A DNA stretch of 64,000 nucleotides from Dichotomocladium elegans (Eukaryota > Mucoromycota > Mucoromycetes > Mucorales > Lichtheimiaceae): NCBI GenBank assembly GCA_025716815.1, contig JAIXMN010000052.1, forward strand, positions 1 to 64,000, in the 5' to 3' direction. The position numbers and the translations under genes were made by a program. Positions 43,476-55,600 of the stretch are shown in pieces (positions within the stretch are counted from its first letter, which is position 1; every line of letters begins with the position of its first letter). The notes beneath the pieces are model-generated. The model ran no database searches. It saw only the letters and a list, made by a program, of their open reading frames with translations, and had not been told where the DNA came from.

Positions 43476-43754
43476 GTAATCAAGAACGGATCAAGATCGC
43501 CACCCTCAACATCCACAACATCCGTCATAACCTGGTAAGCGTGATAGAAGCCTGTGTGAATGAAAATGTTGACATCCTCTTCCTTTGTGAAACCTACTTT
43601 CGCCATGGCAAACTTCGGTGCGCCTGGACTCAATTCCACAACTACGCCGAGCATAATGCGATTCACAACCATCACGACTGCTTTGGCCTGTCCTTCCTGA
43701 TCCACCCCTCCTTCCCCTACGAGGTTCGTCTGCTTCCTATTCAGAACGGTGAGT
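43472..43754 (+). pseudogene. LINE-B ORF2 fragment (start of endonuclease)
   Basis: Begins at ATG 43472 and covers the first about 94 codons of the endonuclease, including the CETYF Glu. It is truncated where the sequence changes to TGTAATGTTT at 43755. Confidence 0.88.
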
Positions 43755-44107
43755 GTAATGTTTTGGGAGCTGGATTGAGCCAGGACAAGAAGGGTGTTAG
43801 GTGCTTTCCAACAAGACAAGACAAGACAGGACAGGACCAATAGGACAGGACAGGACAGGACCAAAGCACAGAGGCCAAGAGAAGAGTTGAACGAGAAGGA
43901 ATTGTATAGAAACAAAGAAACAAGATAACTGATTGATCTTTTACTAATGATAATGCTATGGCTATACAGTATATATATAATACGTGTGTATAAGATTATG
44001 GTGAGAAAAGTATTGATAACAACAATTACGAAAAAAGGGGATTTGGATGGCTAGCTATGGACTTCGCTGACGATCAATATAGGAGATGTTGAGTTTGGTC
44101 GTTACAA
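43755..44107. repeat. Possible solo LTR
   Basis: Starts TGTAATGTTTTGG and ends GGTCGTTACA, so it could be read in either orientation. It contains a TATATATAATAC stretch (43971) and the repeat at 43801-43863. It follows immediately after the LINE-B breakpoint. No 5-bp duplication found and no second family copy in the window. Confidence 0.35.
43801..43863 (+). repeat. (GACAA/GGACA)n pentanucleotide repeat
   Basis: Tandem AAGAC, AGGAC and GGACA units with two ACCAA interruptions. Confidence 0.85.
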
Positions 44108-44691
44108 ACAGCCAGGCTATATACAATATCATCACATAACAAGACATTTCCATATATAGCCAAGAGACAAGAATCCATCACAATAGTAACAACAACAACG
44201 AACAAATATCGTAATATCAGACTAGTATAAATAGCCATCATATATCAAATAAAGAAGGACAGTTCCATAATTCTTATCACTACTCCAAAAGTCCTCGAGC
44301 CCAGATTATTGCAAGACTTGAATTTTCTGTTCAATTTCAATTGGTGGAAATATAGCCAATGGTGGCCTTGAAGGAGCAGATCAGTCATGCTAGATTTCTC
44401 ATGCGCCATTTTTTTTAAAAAAATATAGCTTTTCCCCAGCAATATTATCTTACCAAACGATGCCCCTGAACAACTTTTTGACCACAACTTTCATCAATGG
44501 ATCGGAGAGACGTGGAGAAGAGCTTCCTGAAACTATGCATATCAGCCGCCATGAATATTCGGCTTGGATTGAAGAGCAAAAACAAAATAGCTACATTCGC
44601 TATTATGGTGCATTTCATTTGTAATCGCCTAAACCTTATTTTATTTCAATTTTTCGATTTCAACTCCGATCCCATATTGGGAGAATACCAC
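44108..44691. other. Non-coding flank of the IS630/Tc1-like gene
   Basis: A/T-rich. It contains an inverted-repeat arm at about 44305-44346 (TTGAATTTTCTGTTCAATTT) that matches 50003-50040 in inverse orientation, and an AAATAAAGAAGG signal near 44249. No supported gene. Confidence 0.45.
44305..44346 (+). repeat. Inverted-repeat arm, left (partner at 50003-50045)
   Basis: About 40 bp; the core TTTTCTGTTCAATTTCAATTGG is exact in both arms. It could be the TIR of the IS630/Tc1-like transposon, with the MULE relic nested inside, or of the MULE itself. The outer ends differ (…CAGATTATTGCAAG versus CAGTAATAATCTGG). Confidence 0.6.
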
Positions 44692-46835
44692 TTAGTCGTG
44701 AACTCCTATGCGACGATGTGACTTATACTTTCTGGCAGAGAACTTGACGATGTCTATGGCTTCCAGTGTCATTTTACCATTTGCATATGCTTCAATATAT
44801 CGCCAAGCCCTTCCTTGAAATCTTCTAATCATAGTGGGTGTTGAATCAGGCGGGGAAATCGTATCAAGGAACCTCGAAATATTCTCCTTCAAAGAGGCAA
44901 AACTGTAATCGCAGTTGGCGCGGGCTTCTCGCTTTGCTGCACCCCAGTACTGTTCAATCCAGTTACATTCATAATGAAACTTGGGATATAATTCGAAAAT
45001 ATGACCAGCGTCAAGTACTGCCTCACAAATGGCTGTTTTTTGCTCTTTGAAGTCAGGCTGAGCAGCTAAAAGATGTTTTATACAACATCTACTGTCGGCA
45101 ACTTCCTCGCCTTTGCAGTCCACTCGCCAGTTCTTCCCTGGACGATGCGGGTCTTGTCCATCTCTAGGCCACATGCCTCGCTCCTCTAGAATTCTTTGCA
45201 TTCCCTTAAACTGGCATACACTTTGCTTTTTCGCAGTGACAATATCGTGGCCCCCCTTGCGCTTCACAACGTTCTCTTGGATATGCTCGTACATGCACTG
45301 GCGTCTCACTTCTCCAGTGACTTGATCACGATAAAATCCATCTCGAAACTCGTGAGTACTTGGATTGTGCTCATCGTTAAGTACGCCACATCGCCGTGGG
45401 CCTTTGCACATTTTCTGCGTTAGTAACGCATCACTGGGGTAGGCATTGTGATTGCTACTTTGATCGAATATGAAAACCGCTTTGCTGTTTGGATGCAGGA
45501 GATTGAAAAGAGGAATCGCATCATCCTTAAGCTGCTCCACCATGTGCTTACTTGTCCAATACTGATCTCGATTTGCACCAGGATAAAACACCTTTCGCGA
45601 TGTCCATGGGCCTGAGTGCATCGTTCCATGACATGCACACTGGAACTCAGACACCATAATAGACCCACCGGGGCTTTTCTTCTGGAACACATTTTCACCC
45701 TGTGTAAGCCAAAGATGCTCCTGTCCATCATTTGCATAAAAAGTGGATTCGTCATGGGTAACTAAGACCAATTTTGTTTCACCATTGCACAAAGAAGGCT
45801 CGTCGACTATCTCTTCATTTACACCTTCGTATGTTTCCATTCTTCGTCGTTAGGCCTTCATTCGTTTAGACCATTCATTACGGTAAGACACAACACCTTC
45901 CCGCTCATGGCCATCGAAGTACACATCCTTGTGGTTTTTACGGTATGTGTATCCCCATTCGCGCATATATCTCCACAAAGTTGTTTGTGAGGTGGAGCCT
46001 GGCACACCAAAAACTTCTGGGATGGCTGTTTCATTGACATATTTCAAAAGGGTTGGAATGGAGCGTCTTTCAGCTTTTTGCCCGCTGATAAATTTAACAA
46101 TTTTTTCTTGTAATTGTTCGTCGCTTAGTACTGATTCACGTTTCGTGTTTTTTCCTTGTTGATGTTGCGAAATAGTACCGAAATCTAGGTACTCCTTCGC
46201 CCAGTAATGGATGGCCCTTGCGCGATAATGTTCAGAGGCACTAGGCCAGAAATCTTGCGCAGTAAGCTCAGAACTCTCATATTTCTTGTACCCTTTGGAT
46301 CGATAGGAGAGGTAGCGGTAAACAGCTTGCTGCTTAAGCATGTGAAAAGTCTCAGTTCTGTTGAAATTGCTTCTTGTATTAGCCTGCGGGTTGATCAACC
46401 TTCCAAGGCTTCCAAGAGCATTTTTTATGATTGCTTGCTCATCATTTTCGATGCACTCATTAGTTTCATCCTCAGGGGCAGTGGGATCAGCTGTTTCACT
46501 GCTCTTGAGTGTGAAGCCAAAATTTGTAAGCTTCTGCGATATTTTAGCAGCATTTTCCATCGCCTTCTGTCTTCTCCAGAGCGTTGTAGGAGAATCCTTG
46601 GTGTAAACACCACGGAGATTCCTTCCTGCTTCTTCAACCCACAGGAGGGCAGACCTGCGATATGGTCCAGGTCCTCGGTGAGCCCAAGGAGCTCCCAGTC
46701 TACAGCAACTTGCTCAGCTCCATCTGCTGAACTGAATGGAGCTACTTCGAGATGTTGAGGGATCTCTACGATGCAGCCATTCTCATCACGCTGTTTTCTT
46801 CTAGCTGCTTTCTGGCGTTTGTTAAGGGGCGGCAT
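44692..46835 (-). pseudogene. IS630/Tc1-like DDE transposase gene
   Basis: Minus strand. The N-terminal segment from Met 46835 (MPPLNKRQKAARRKQRDE) is followed, after a frame change or intron near 46590, by a helical region with helix-turn-helix character (TLLKYVNETAIPEVFG; TTLWRYMREWGYTYRK). A TAA at 45850 interrupts the same frame, which resumes at Met 45840. The catalytic part has LVTHDESTFYANDG (first Asp), VFIFDQSSNH (second Asp) and YECNWIEQYWGAAKREA (Glu after NWIE). Its function would be cut-and-paste transposition at TA-type targets. The single nonsense codon and unresolved upstream break make it a probable pseudogene. It is not obviously the source of the MITE, since the known TIRs differ. 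Confidence 0.8.
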
Positions 46836-47145
46836 TGTTGAGGTTAAACAAAAGAATTTTTTCCGTCAGAAGCTCTGTGGGAGCAGAAGATTAATTTATA
46901 TATAGATTCCATGATTCTGATTGGCCAGTCCGTCTAGCGGTGTTACAATGTGTCCGGAGTTTTATTTTCAATTCTGGCCATTACCAGGTAAAAGCACCAC
47001 CCACCGCCCATCTTTGACGGCTATCTCTTCTTTAACAACATTGTCTAGAAGGAAAATAGACTTTAACAATCATTTAAATTTATCTTAAAAACAATTGTTG
47101 AAGTATATTTTTTTCAAACTATCATTCTGTGTGGAGTAGATACAT
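46836..47145. other. Intergenic stretch between two divergent transposase genes
   Basis: A/T-rich promoter-like DNA (TATATATAG near 46900) between the minus-strand IS630/Tc1-like gene and the plus-strand MULE relic. No other feature supported. Confidence 0.4.
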
Positions 47146-47149
47146 TTTT

Positions 47150-49850
47150 AAATTTGGGTAAAATTTGGACGATTACAAATGAAATGCACCATATGAGACC
47201 ACCAATGGTCGCCCTGAACGCCTCTTTAAGAACAGAAACTACTGGTTGAATGGCTACACGCCTTCCGCAGCTAGCAGCGACGAGCATCCTGCAAAAATAG
47301 CCCGCTGGAGACGTGGGTTCATTTTTAATCAAGTAAATCGAACTATTCCTGCATCGATATTTTCTAGTAGTAAATATTAAGCGTACGTAGCATTTCAAAT
47401 GTCGATTTTCGAAGATATGTGGCTGCCAGGCCGGATTTTCAGCATCCGTTGACGAAAACGACCTCGACAAGGAGATCATAACAATCTCCTTCTCTCACTC
47501 ACATACCGGCCACAACCCCTTTTCACCCCAGGAGATCGCCAATGGGCCACTCCCTCCTTCAGTGTCTACGTTCATTAAGCAGCAAGTCGAGCAGCATATG
47601 ACTTGGATTAATATCAAGCATATGCTGTGAATGGATAAGGGTGTCTTGTTCAATATCCTGGAAAATGAAGACTATGACCAGATGCCACTTGCGACAACTG
47701 TAAACTATCATCACGTTTATTATGCAATGAAAGCCTTCTTACGTCGCAAGTCTCATCTGGCAACATCAATGGAAGAAAGTCTGTGCTTGTGGGGATTGAA
47801 GATGGAGACAGGCGGTGATCACTTCACCTCTTTTCACCTCGATGAGCACGAGCAAGGGATGTTTTTTATTGCATCCATGTCGAAATGGCAATTGCAGGTA
47901 ATGATTTCTAGCATCTTGTCCTTAACCTACCAGCCGCCTTACCTATTAGCTTTAACTGGGTTTCATAGTTGCTGAAAGAAGATGGTGACCTTGTGTGTCT
48001 AGATTCGACACACAAAACTTGCGTTGATGGTGCAAAAAAGGATTGCTATCTGTACACGCTCGTCGCAAGATGCAAGACCACGGGGAAGGGGGCTCCTTTG
48101 GCGTGGATGATAACTAATTCTGATGCCCAATACCCCATTACCAGCTGGTTATCTTGGTTGAGGAATTCGCACGATTATAAACCTTCCAGTGTGATGATCG
48201 ATAACTCTGACACGGAGATAGTTGCTATTAACAAGGCATACAACGTTGATCCTGTGAATGATGAAGAATCAAGACCATACCTGTCAAATGTATGGATCTT
48301 GATCTGCCATTGGCATATTGTGAAAGCCTGGAAAAAGAATATCCTCAAGAAGGTTGTCGCTGCACCTTCTAACCCCAAGAAAACCATGCACAAGAAGTCT
48401 GAGAAGCCGGAGGAAGCATTATCATTAATGCTGACAATGATGCGTGCTGAGACTCCAGGTGATTTGATATCGCCTTTGAAGAATTTGAACTCTGTGTCAT
48501 AGCCTTACTGTTCATAACACTGCGCTTCTACAGACAGTACTGAGCAGGGTTATCGACTTATCCACCTCTTCTACAGCACGTTTCGACTGTCCTCCCATTC
48601 CAACGTTACGAAGCCTGCTAACTGGTAATGATTGGAGGACCATGCTCAATGACTACCGCTTGTATCACCACTACCACCCTGGTCCGAAATCATATAAAAA
48701 GAGAGTTGTTTTTTATTCAATAAAGAGGATCCCGTCTCAAAGACTCGATTTTAGCCCCTACGGTTTAAACACCTGCAACTAACTCTCTAACCATCACACT
48801 CTGGTGCATAGACAATGACGACGAGTGGGACACCCAAGCACTTTCGAGTACTTTGAGCGGGAATACATTCCCAAAAAAACGAATTGGAGTAATGCCTGGC
48901 GACACGTAAGTTAGTTAGTATACGTATATTGTTGATGTATTACCTAACTTCTTACCATCAGGGAAACTACAACGTCAACACAAACAATTACATCGAAAGC
49001 TGGCATCGCCAGCTGAAAGAAGGATATGTGTCCAGCTTACGACGACAGCGAATAGATGTCTTGGTATATATCCTCTGGGATATGGTGCTCCCAGACGTTG
49101 TGCAAGACTATTTGCGCATCAAAGCAAACTTTTCTCCTCATCGCCTGAATAAAGCTGAAAGACAGAGGCTACAGTGGGCGAGAGCACTCAGTGGTAAGTG
49201 GATAATCATAAAATAAGAGCAAGATACACTAACCAGTAGGAAATAGAAGAAGAAGCTGAAGCGAAGATCCTTGGGCAGGATGATAATATCATCAAAGTGG
49301 CTTCTTTCACAGACGACAATATCACACACAATGTCACTATTGACATCTCTGATAATTGCATGCTTGCTTGCACATGTGGTGACCAACAGAACAGTAATTC
49401 ACCCTGCAAACACATGTTTCTGGTAAGATAATCTTTACATACAACTTGTTCATGTGCTGATACTTCACAGGTAAATCGCGTTTTGGGCATTGGTTTGGTT
49501 CACATTCAAGGCCAGCCATCTGAGCCTGTGGCAGCAACAGATATCGAGGTCCAAAATAACAATGAGCACACAACAGAATCTTCTCTGACCATTCGGAATG
49601 ATGCCTACAACAGGTAACGTATCAAAGAAGGCATAAAAACCCATCTAGTAATATTTTTAACTGGTACATACCACAGATTCACCGACACATTCAGTCAGCT
49701 ACAAATTGAGGTTGGAAAGACGAATGAGCAGCAAAGAGTACCACCTCGCATTATCAAAAACTTAGCAACTTCGTTCATCAGTCATATACAGAAACTAAAA
49801 AGTTGGAATAGCAATCCTCAAGGACCAACCGATCACCAGCAGCGTTATTA
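47150..49850 (+). pseudogene. MULE/FAR1-type transposase relic
   Basis: Fragments in order on the plus strand: an N-terminal FAR1/WRKY-GCM-like zinc-binding part (RPERLFKNRNYWLNGYTPSA near 47208; HFKCRFSKICGCQAGF near 47390), the MULE core (DLVCLDSTHKT near 47988; MIDNSDTEIVAI; WILICHWHIVKAWKKN near 48295), NTNNYIESWHRQLKEGY near 48975, and a SWIM zinc finger (CMLACTCGD...PCKHMFL, 49360-49423). Introns near 47895-47970 and 49424-49470 are plausible. A stop at 47629 and disorder between 48500 and 48950 show decay. A segment at 48693-48760 recurs at 56577-56640 in the long-TIR element. Confidence 0.82.
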
Positions 49851-50050
49851 ATAAAGACATGTTCACTTCACTGTGTCATCTACAAATACATTAGTGCTAA
49901 CAGGGATCACACGCGTACAACTATCGTCTTCAGGAACACGGGTTACAGGTGGGACGCCAAAAAAATAGGGATGTGTCCAGTTGTGACTTCACAGTGGATT
50001 AACCAATTGAAATTGAACAGAAAATTTCAAGTTTTCGCCAGATTATTACT
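49851..50050. other. Non-coding end region with inverted-repeat arm
   Basis: Holds the right arm (50003-50045) of the inverted repeat paired with 44305-44346, ending CCAGATTATTACTG. Confidence 0.5.
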
Positions 50051-50310
50051 GTCATATCCACGACTATTTTTCTTACCTAACAGCAGTGTCCCTGGTTTAT
50101 ATGGGACATCAACACTTTGTTTCACTCTTTGAGCGCCGTTATCATAATTATTCTCGCGCTATACAGATTCATAATTTATATCCCGGACTTGTTTCAGGAC
50201 GCAGTTACAATCACAAGGGTAAATGATGAACTTCTTTATCAACCTTTTAACTGGTCTATCGTCCCGGGAGACCGCTTAGATGATTATCCACACCCAGCCT
50301 CCAGAGTGGC

Positions 50311-50682
50311 TGAGATGGATGGATTAGAGAGAATGAAAAAAGACAACTATAAAAGTATCTTTGAGGTTTATGTTTATTCCTGAAAATAAAATAACTCTCT
50401 TTTATAATAATTCTATTAGAACGGCGACGTAAGTGCTTAATCCAGTTAGGACGTATCGGATGAGAGCATTCTCTTTTCATTGTCCTCTTCAAGACCAGTG
50501 ATGGATCCTGGGTAGAGGAAGTACCTTTGATAGGTGCGATTGTCCTGTCACGCAAGCGGATATGAAAATATCGGTCCCTGAACATCAATGTGTTAAATTC
50601 ATCATTGTCTTAGTTTCAGGATATCGGCGATAGTGATGTGAAACCGGCTAAGTTCTCTAACACGGATCAATGTTCACCACAT
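50311..50682 (-). repeat. Gypsy-3 3' LTR
   Basis: 372 bp; on the minus strand TGTGGTGAACATTG...CCATCTCA. It is preceded on that strand by a purine tract GGAAGGGGGTAA (50683-50694), the likely PPT. Family members also at 20717, 22145 and 57492. Confidence 0.95.
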
Positions 50683-50709
50683 TACCCCCTTCCAGGTTGA
50701 ACATAACGC

Positions 50710-53519
50710 TTAATGGAGGTGTGCCGTTTGATTGCACTTGCTACGTCTTAGGATATAGTCATTGCGTTCTGTGGTGTCATTACCTGAATGTCTACGCTTT
50801 CGCTGTGGAGCTTGTTGAGTCATGTTTTTTGGTGTGGGTGTTGTACCCTTTACCTTCTTTGGTGTTGGTGTAGTACCTGTTACCTTTGAATGAGCCTGTG
50901 GGCCTAGGCTCCGTATCCTGTCCCAGTATTTTGCGATTGGCTCTGGACTATTGAAGGACGCATGCGGTTCCCATGTATCGTCTTCTGGTCCATAGCCTTC
51001 CCATCGAACCCGATATAGGTACCTTCCGGGTGACAACTCTTTATGGTCTACAATCGCTTGGACTGTATAGTATTTACCATTCTTTTCATATACCTCTTCG
51101 ATGCTGATCAGTTCATCTTGAGATACAAGTTTGAGTTGCGAGGGTGCAAAATTTCTGGTTGCGAGGAGTCCCTGTTCGTCTCTGAGGACATAGGAACCAC
51201 CTTTGGTTTCCCTGACGACAGTGTATGGTCCTTCATATCGAGGATCCGTTTTTCTACTGCGTACTTCATCTTTGACCATGACCGTGCTACCAGGAGGATA
51301 TTTAATGATCCTGTATTTGGTATCATGTTTACCTTTCTTAACATCTGATAGAGCTTTTGCCCGTTCTGCTATGGCCGGAAAGATGGTGTCAGACATTTTG
51401 TCAATGCGGTCCATCAGCTCCTTTTCTGTTAAGGGCCGTGGTATCTCGTCATTGCTATAATCTCTGAAGCCATTCATTGTGCGGTTGAACATTAGGGCGA
51501 ATGGTGTGGAACCATGTCTACTGGCGACTTTGTTGTTGATGGCGAGCTGTGTACTTTTGACGTACAAGTCCCAATCATGTCGTGCGCCATTGAGGCTCTT
51601 GCGTATGACGTTGACCGATGTTTGTACATATCGTTCTGCCAAGCCATTTGCGCGTGGATGATAAGGTGTTGTTAACCGATGGTCAAAACCGGTGGACTGG
51701 CTAAGTTGCTTCATCAAATGATTGACAAACTCTGTGCCGTTATCCGATTGTAGATAGCGTGGAAAACCGTAATCGCAAAAGGTGTTTATGACTGCTTGTA
51801 CTACTGTGTCTGAAGACTTGTCAGGAAGTGCATGTAGTACACAAAAGCGTGTGCAAACATCGACCATAACTAAGAGATAGTTGTGCCCTCGTGCGCTTGT
51901 TCCAAAGCTGCTGGCAAGGTCGATTGCCCAGTGATCACCAGGGTAGAAGGCGTGAATAGGGCGCATAGGATGATACCCTGTTTTCGTCACGTTGAAGCGT
52001 TGGCATTGTGGACATTGTTTAACGTGTTCAGCCGCTTGCTTGTACATGTTAGGCCATCTGAGCCCGTCATTCTGAAGAGACTTCGTCATCGCTTCAGCGC
52101 CGAAGTGTCCAAACGCATGAGCTTGTGCTAACAGCTGTGGTCGTTCTTCTTCAGGAGGAATAAAATGTACTGATGTGTCAACATCGTCTTCCTTAGTTAC
52201 GTCCGTGGTGGTGTGTGTTGACATAGTTTTGTTTACGATTAAATTGGTCGTGTTACTTTGCGTAGCATTACCCCCTTCCAGCTCTTTGTCCGTGGGAAAA
52301 AGGCGAGAAAGTTGGTCGGGAAGGATATTGTCTAATCCTGGCAAGTGTACTACGTCAAAAGTGTATTCAAGAATGGTGTCTAACCAGTTGTTCATCATGG
52401 CATTAGTAACCTTTTGGGTGTGAAGATATACCAACGCTTTGTGATCGGTGTAAAGTGTGAACTTTTGTCCCCAAAGGAATTTGTGGAATTTTGTGAGTGC
52501 GTAAACAACAGCGAGCAACTCACGCTTTGTTGTAGAGTAATTTCGCTCTGATTTTGAGAGAGCTCTAGCCATGAAAGCGATATGCCGTGTTTCTTTATCA
52601 ATGACTTGGTAAAGGACAGCGCCAATACCGACGTTGGATGCGTCAGTAGCAACCTGAAAAGGGTGTCGTAAATCAGGGTAGCGAAGGATGGGTGCATCCA
52701 GCAAAACCTGTTTTAAGCGGTTGAAAGTCGCTTGCTCATGACTGGTCCATTTGTTACCCAGGTCCCCTGCATAACGCAGACAGTCCAGGGGTGCAGTGAG
52801 GTCCGCACACTTGGGTATGGACTCACGGAAATAATTAATCACTCCGAGAAAGCGTTGGATGTCTTTACCCGTGCGAGGTGTAGGCCACTCCTGTATATTG
52901 CTGACTTTGCGAGGGTCTAGCCCGATGCCTTGTTCAGACACGCAGAAGCCTAGGAGGTAAACGCAGCGTTGTGCGAAATGGCACTTATCCGGATTCAGAA
53001 TGAGGTTTACGTCGGTGAGCTTTTTAATTGCTGTAGCGACGTGCTGAGCGTGTTCATCCAGTCCCTTAGAGAAGATAATGATATCGTCCACGAATGTGGT
53101 GACAAAAGGGAGATCATGGAAAATGATGTTCATGGTACGCTGAAAAATAGAGGATATGGGCTTGAGTCCAAAGGGACAGCCTCGGAATTGATATTGTATA
53201 TGACCATGCGGCTTAAATGCTGTCTTTTGTCTGTGTGGCTCATAAATTTCAAAGCGGTGAAATGCGCTTTTAGGTCAAGAGTTGTAAAAACTGTAGAGCC
53301 TTGCAGCATATGAAAAATGTCCTTGATTAATGGAAGCGGATGACGATCCGGTTGGACCAACAGTTTGTTGATGTGTCGAGGATCAAGGCATGGCCGTTTA
53401 TCAGTGTAATTACCAAAGAGATCCTTTTTTGGTGCTAGCGTAAGTGGACTGTTCCACATTGTGTTGACAGGTGCAGGTTCTATGTGCCATCTTCCAACCA
53501 TGTTTGTATTGCTTATCAA
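50710..53519 (-). pseudogene. Gypsy-3 Pol: RT, RNase H, integrase, chromodomain (one frameshift)
   Basis: The RT begins in the segment 53519-53130 (WNSPLTLAPKKDLFGN, FTTLDLKAHF). A frame change near 53250 leads into the long frame 53133-50710: FVDDIIIFSKG (catalytic DD with Phe in place of the usual Tyr), RNase H (VATDASNVGIGAVLYQ), integrase zinc finger (HAFGHFGAEA...CPQC), core (HWAIDLASSFG, QSDNGTEFVN, YHPRANGLAERYVQ), and a C-terminal chromodomain (YTVQAIVDHKELSPGRYLYRVRWEGYGPEDDTWEP, split here only for description) around 51070-50940. Chromodomains guide integration to histone-marked chromatin. Confidence 0.9.
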
Positions 53520-53567
53520 TGATTTCCTTATATGCTAGTGCCAAAGGATATTGTGCACGGTGAGATA

Positions 53568-55581
53568 CTACACCTTCTGGCGTGTCGATGCGGACGACTG
53601 ATTCCGGTACCGTACAGAAAGAGTTCTTTGGGATTTGTTTGTTATCTCAATGGTTGGTTGTACAACGGAGAAGAAATTTTTACGTTCCGTGTTTGTACCA
53701 TAAGGAGAATTATTGGGTTCAGGCGTGTCGTTCACCTTTTCTTCCTTGTTCTTTGGTTGCGTGTTCCATGAGAGAACCAAACCAGTGAAACCAACTCCCA
53801 TTTTGCGTGCTAAATCAAGACCAATTGTCACGGGTGCGTCACCTTCAAGTTCCAAGATGTAAAAATCATGTTTGAAATGCTTGCCATTGTAGGTTATCGC
53901 GACGTCGGTCACCAAGCCAAGTAAGTCGGCTGTTTTATCTCGTTGAGCCAGAGAGACAGAGATATTGTGCACTGCTTTTTTATTAAATATGATACTGCGT
54001 TCTGATTCTAGCTTTTCGATGAAAAATGGTGTGATAAACGATCTACTAGCACCTGTGTCAAAGAGGCCCAGTGTTTGTTCATTCTGTACCATGATAGGAA
54101 TCAGCAGTGAGTCATCATCGCTTGGGATGTGTGATATATGTGTTGAACGCAGAGTGTACTTACTCGTTATGTCCAATTCTTCCAAACGGACAGGAAGGAT
54201 CTCCTGAAGTATAGCTTCATCACGTTCCGACAGCTTCGATGCTGTGTTATCCATGGACTTCGGCCCAACCTTGACGCGTATGGATTTGTTTGTAATGGGT
54301 GTCTTACCCTTTCTTTTTGCCTCGAAATACTCCTGGCAGGTATGTCCCTTGGTGTAAGGTACCTTTCTGCAGTAGCGGCAAAGGTTGTTGGAGATATGTT
54401 CTTGCTGCGCAGTGTATGTACCGCGTCTGCCTTGTTGCAGCTGTTGTTGTACCAGCTGTTTTTGCTGTCGGAGGATGTGGCAGTCGGCCTTGGAGTGACT
54501 ACCCTTCGGGTGGACTGGGCAGTCGCCGTACTTGTGCTGGCTCTGTGTTTTCGGCACCAAGCGCCGCTTCTTGTTGCTACCCTCGCGCATTTGGTACACT
54601 TCGTCAGGCCCGTCCTGTTCATCTGTTCCTTCGATGTATTCACCAAGAGTGGAGACTACTAATTGCGCCATTTCCATAATATCTGCTGGTAACATCGTTC
54701 CATAGCGTTGTGCCATGACAGGGTGAATCTTGTCCCGGATGTGTCGAGGAAAGGATGACACAAAGTCGAAGGTTAAGTCGGGTCCTTGTTGACGGCTGGC
54801 CTCTGTCGCCAATGCGATCCACTGTTCTGTGTACAGTCGCACTGACTGGCCGTTACGATACCTCTTGGAATATAGCTCGTGTCGTTTGATATATGCGTGG
54901 TAAGGATTACCATATTCCTTGTGTACCACCTTACAAGCTTGCTCCCAGGTGTAGTGCTTGTCCGCCAGTTCGCGGCGGAACCACATGGTTTGCCCTTGAT
55001 CAAGACACAACCAGAAGAGTCGTTCCCAATGCTCATCTAACGACAGGCCGTGGCTCCTCAGCTGCGCCTCGAATGCCTCCGTGAACGCACGCACTGACTC
55101 GTGCACCGGTTTGCTGGTGTTGCGTACTGGACCGCCACGGAACTGCAAGGCTGGAAGCTCCTTTGGTACCAAGGTCTGTTGGCCATGCGCTATTCTTGCT
55201 CCGCGGGGTGTAGGGCATCTCTTGTGTTCTGGTACATTTTTAGGTCGTCTAGCGCCTGCTTATGTTCCTGGCGAAGGCGGTCCCGTTCCTCTTCCGGTTC
55301 GCCTATGGAGGACATGTACGTTCATACACCTGCTGTAGACGATTACGGAGAATTGCTTCCGTGTTGGCAGGCGTGAGTATGCGCTCCTTCGCATACGTTT
55401 CGAGTGTTAAAACTCGTTGTTTCGGTGCCTCCTCGTTGTCTTGCATCGGCGTGTCCTCATCCTGGCACTCGGGAATGGGTTCCTTATACACGTTCGCCTC
55501 GTGCGGGTTCGCCTCATGGTTGCGTTCGACATTGGTAACTGGGGTGATGTCAGACATGGTGGGATCAGGTAGGAAAAACAA
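53568..55581 (-). pseudogene. Gypsy-3 Gag and protease (frameshifted)
   Basis: N-terminal part from Met 55554 (MSDITPVTNVERN) to about 55303, then frame changes near 55310 and near 55190. The main frame 55172-53568 covers a Gag-like helical core (VRAFTEAFEAQLRSHGLSLDEHWERL), a zinc motif CRYCRKVPYTKGHTC (near 54370) and an aspartic protease LGLFDTGASRSFITP (near 54050). The long reading frame suggests that Gag and protease are fused, as in Tf1-like elements. Only about 50 bp separate it from Pol. Confidence 0.85.
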
Positions 55582-55600
55582 AGGTTTTCAAAGATAAAAA

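Larger units (their letters stand above)
42244..43754 (+). mobile_element. LINE-B: second copy of the same LINE, 3'-truncated
   Basis: Highly similar to 37060-38640 of LINE-A and in the same orientation, head to tail. It keeps the 5' end but stops 283 bp into ORF2, at the GAACGGTGAG corresponding to 38629-38640 of LINE-A. Most differences from LINE-A are CpG to TpG or CpA. Confidence 0.9.
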
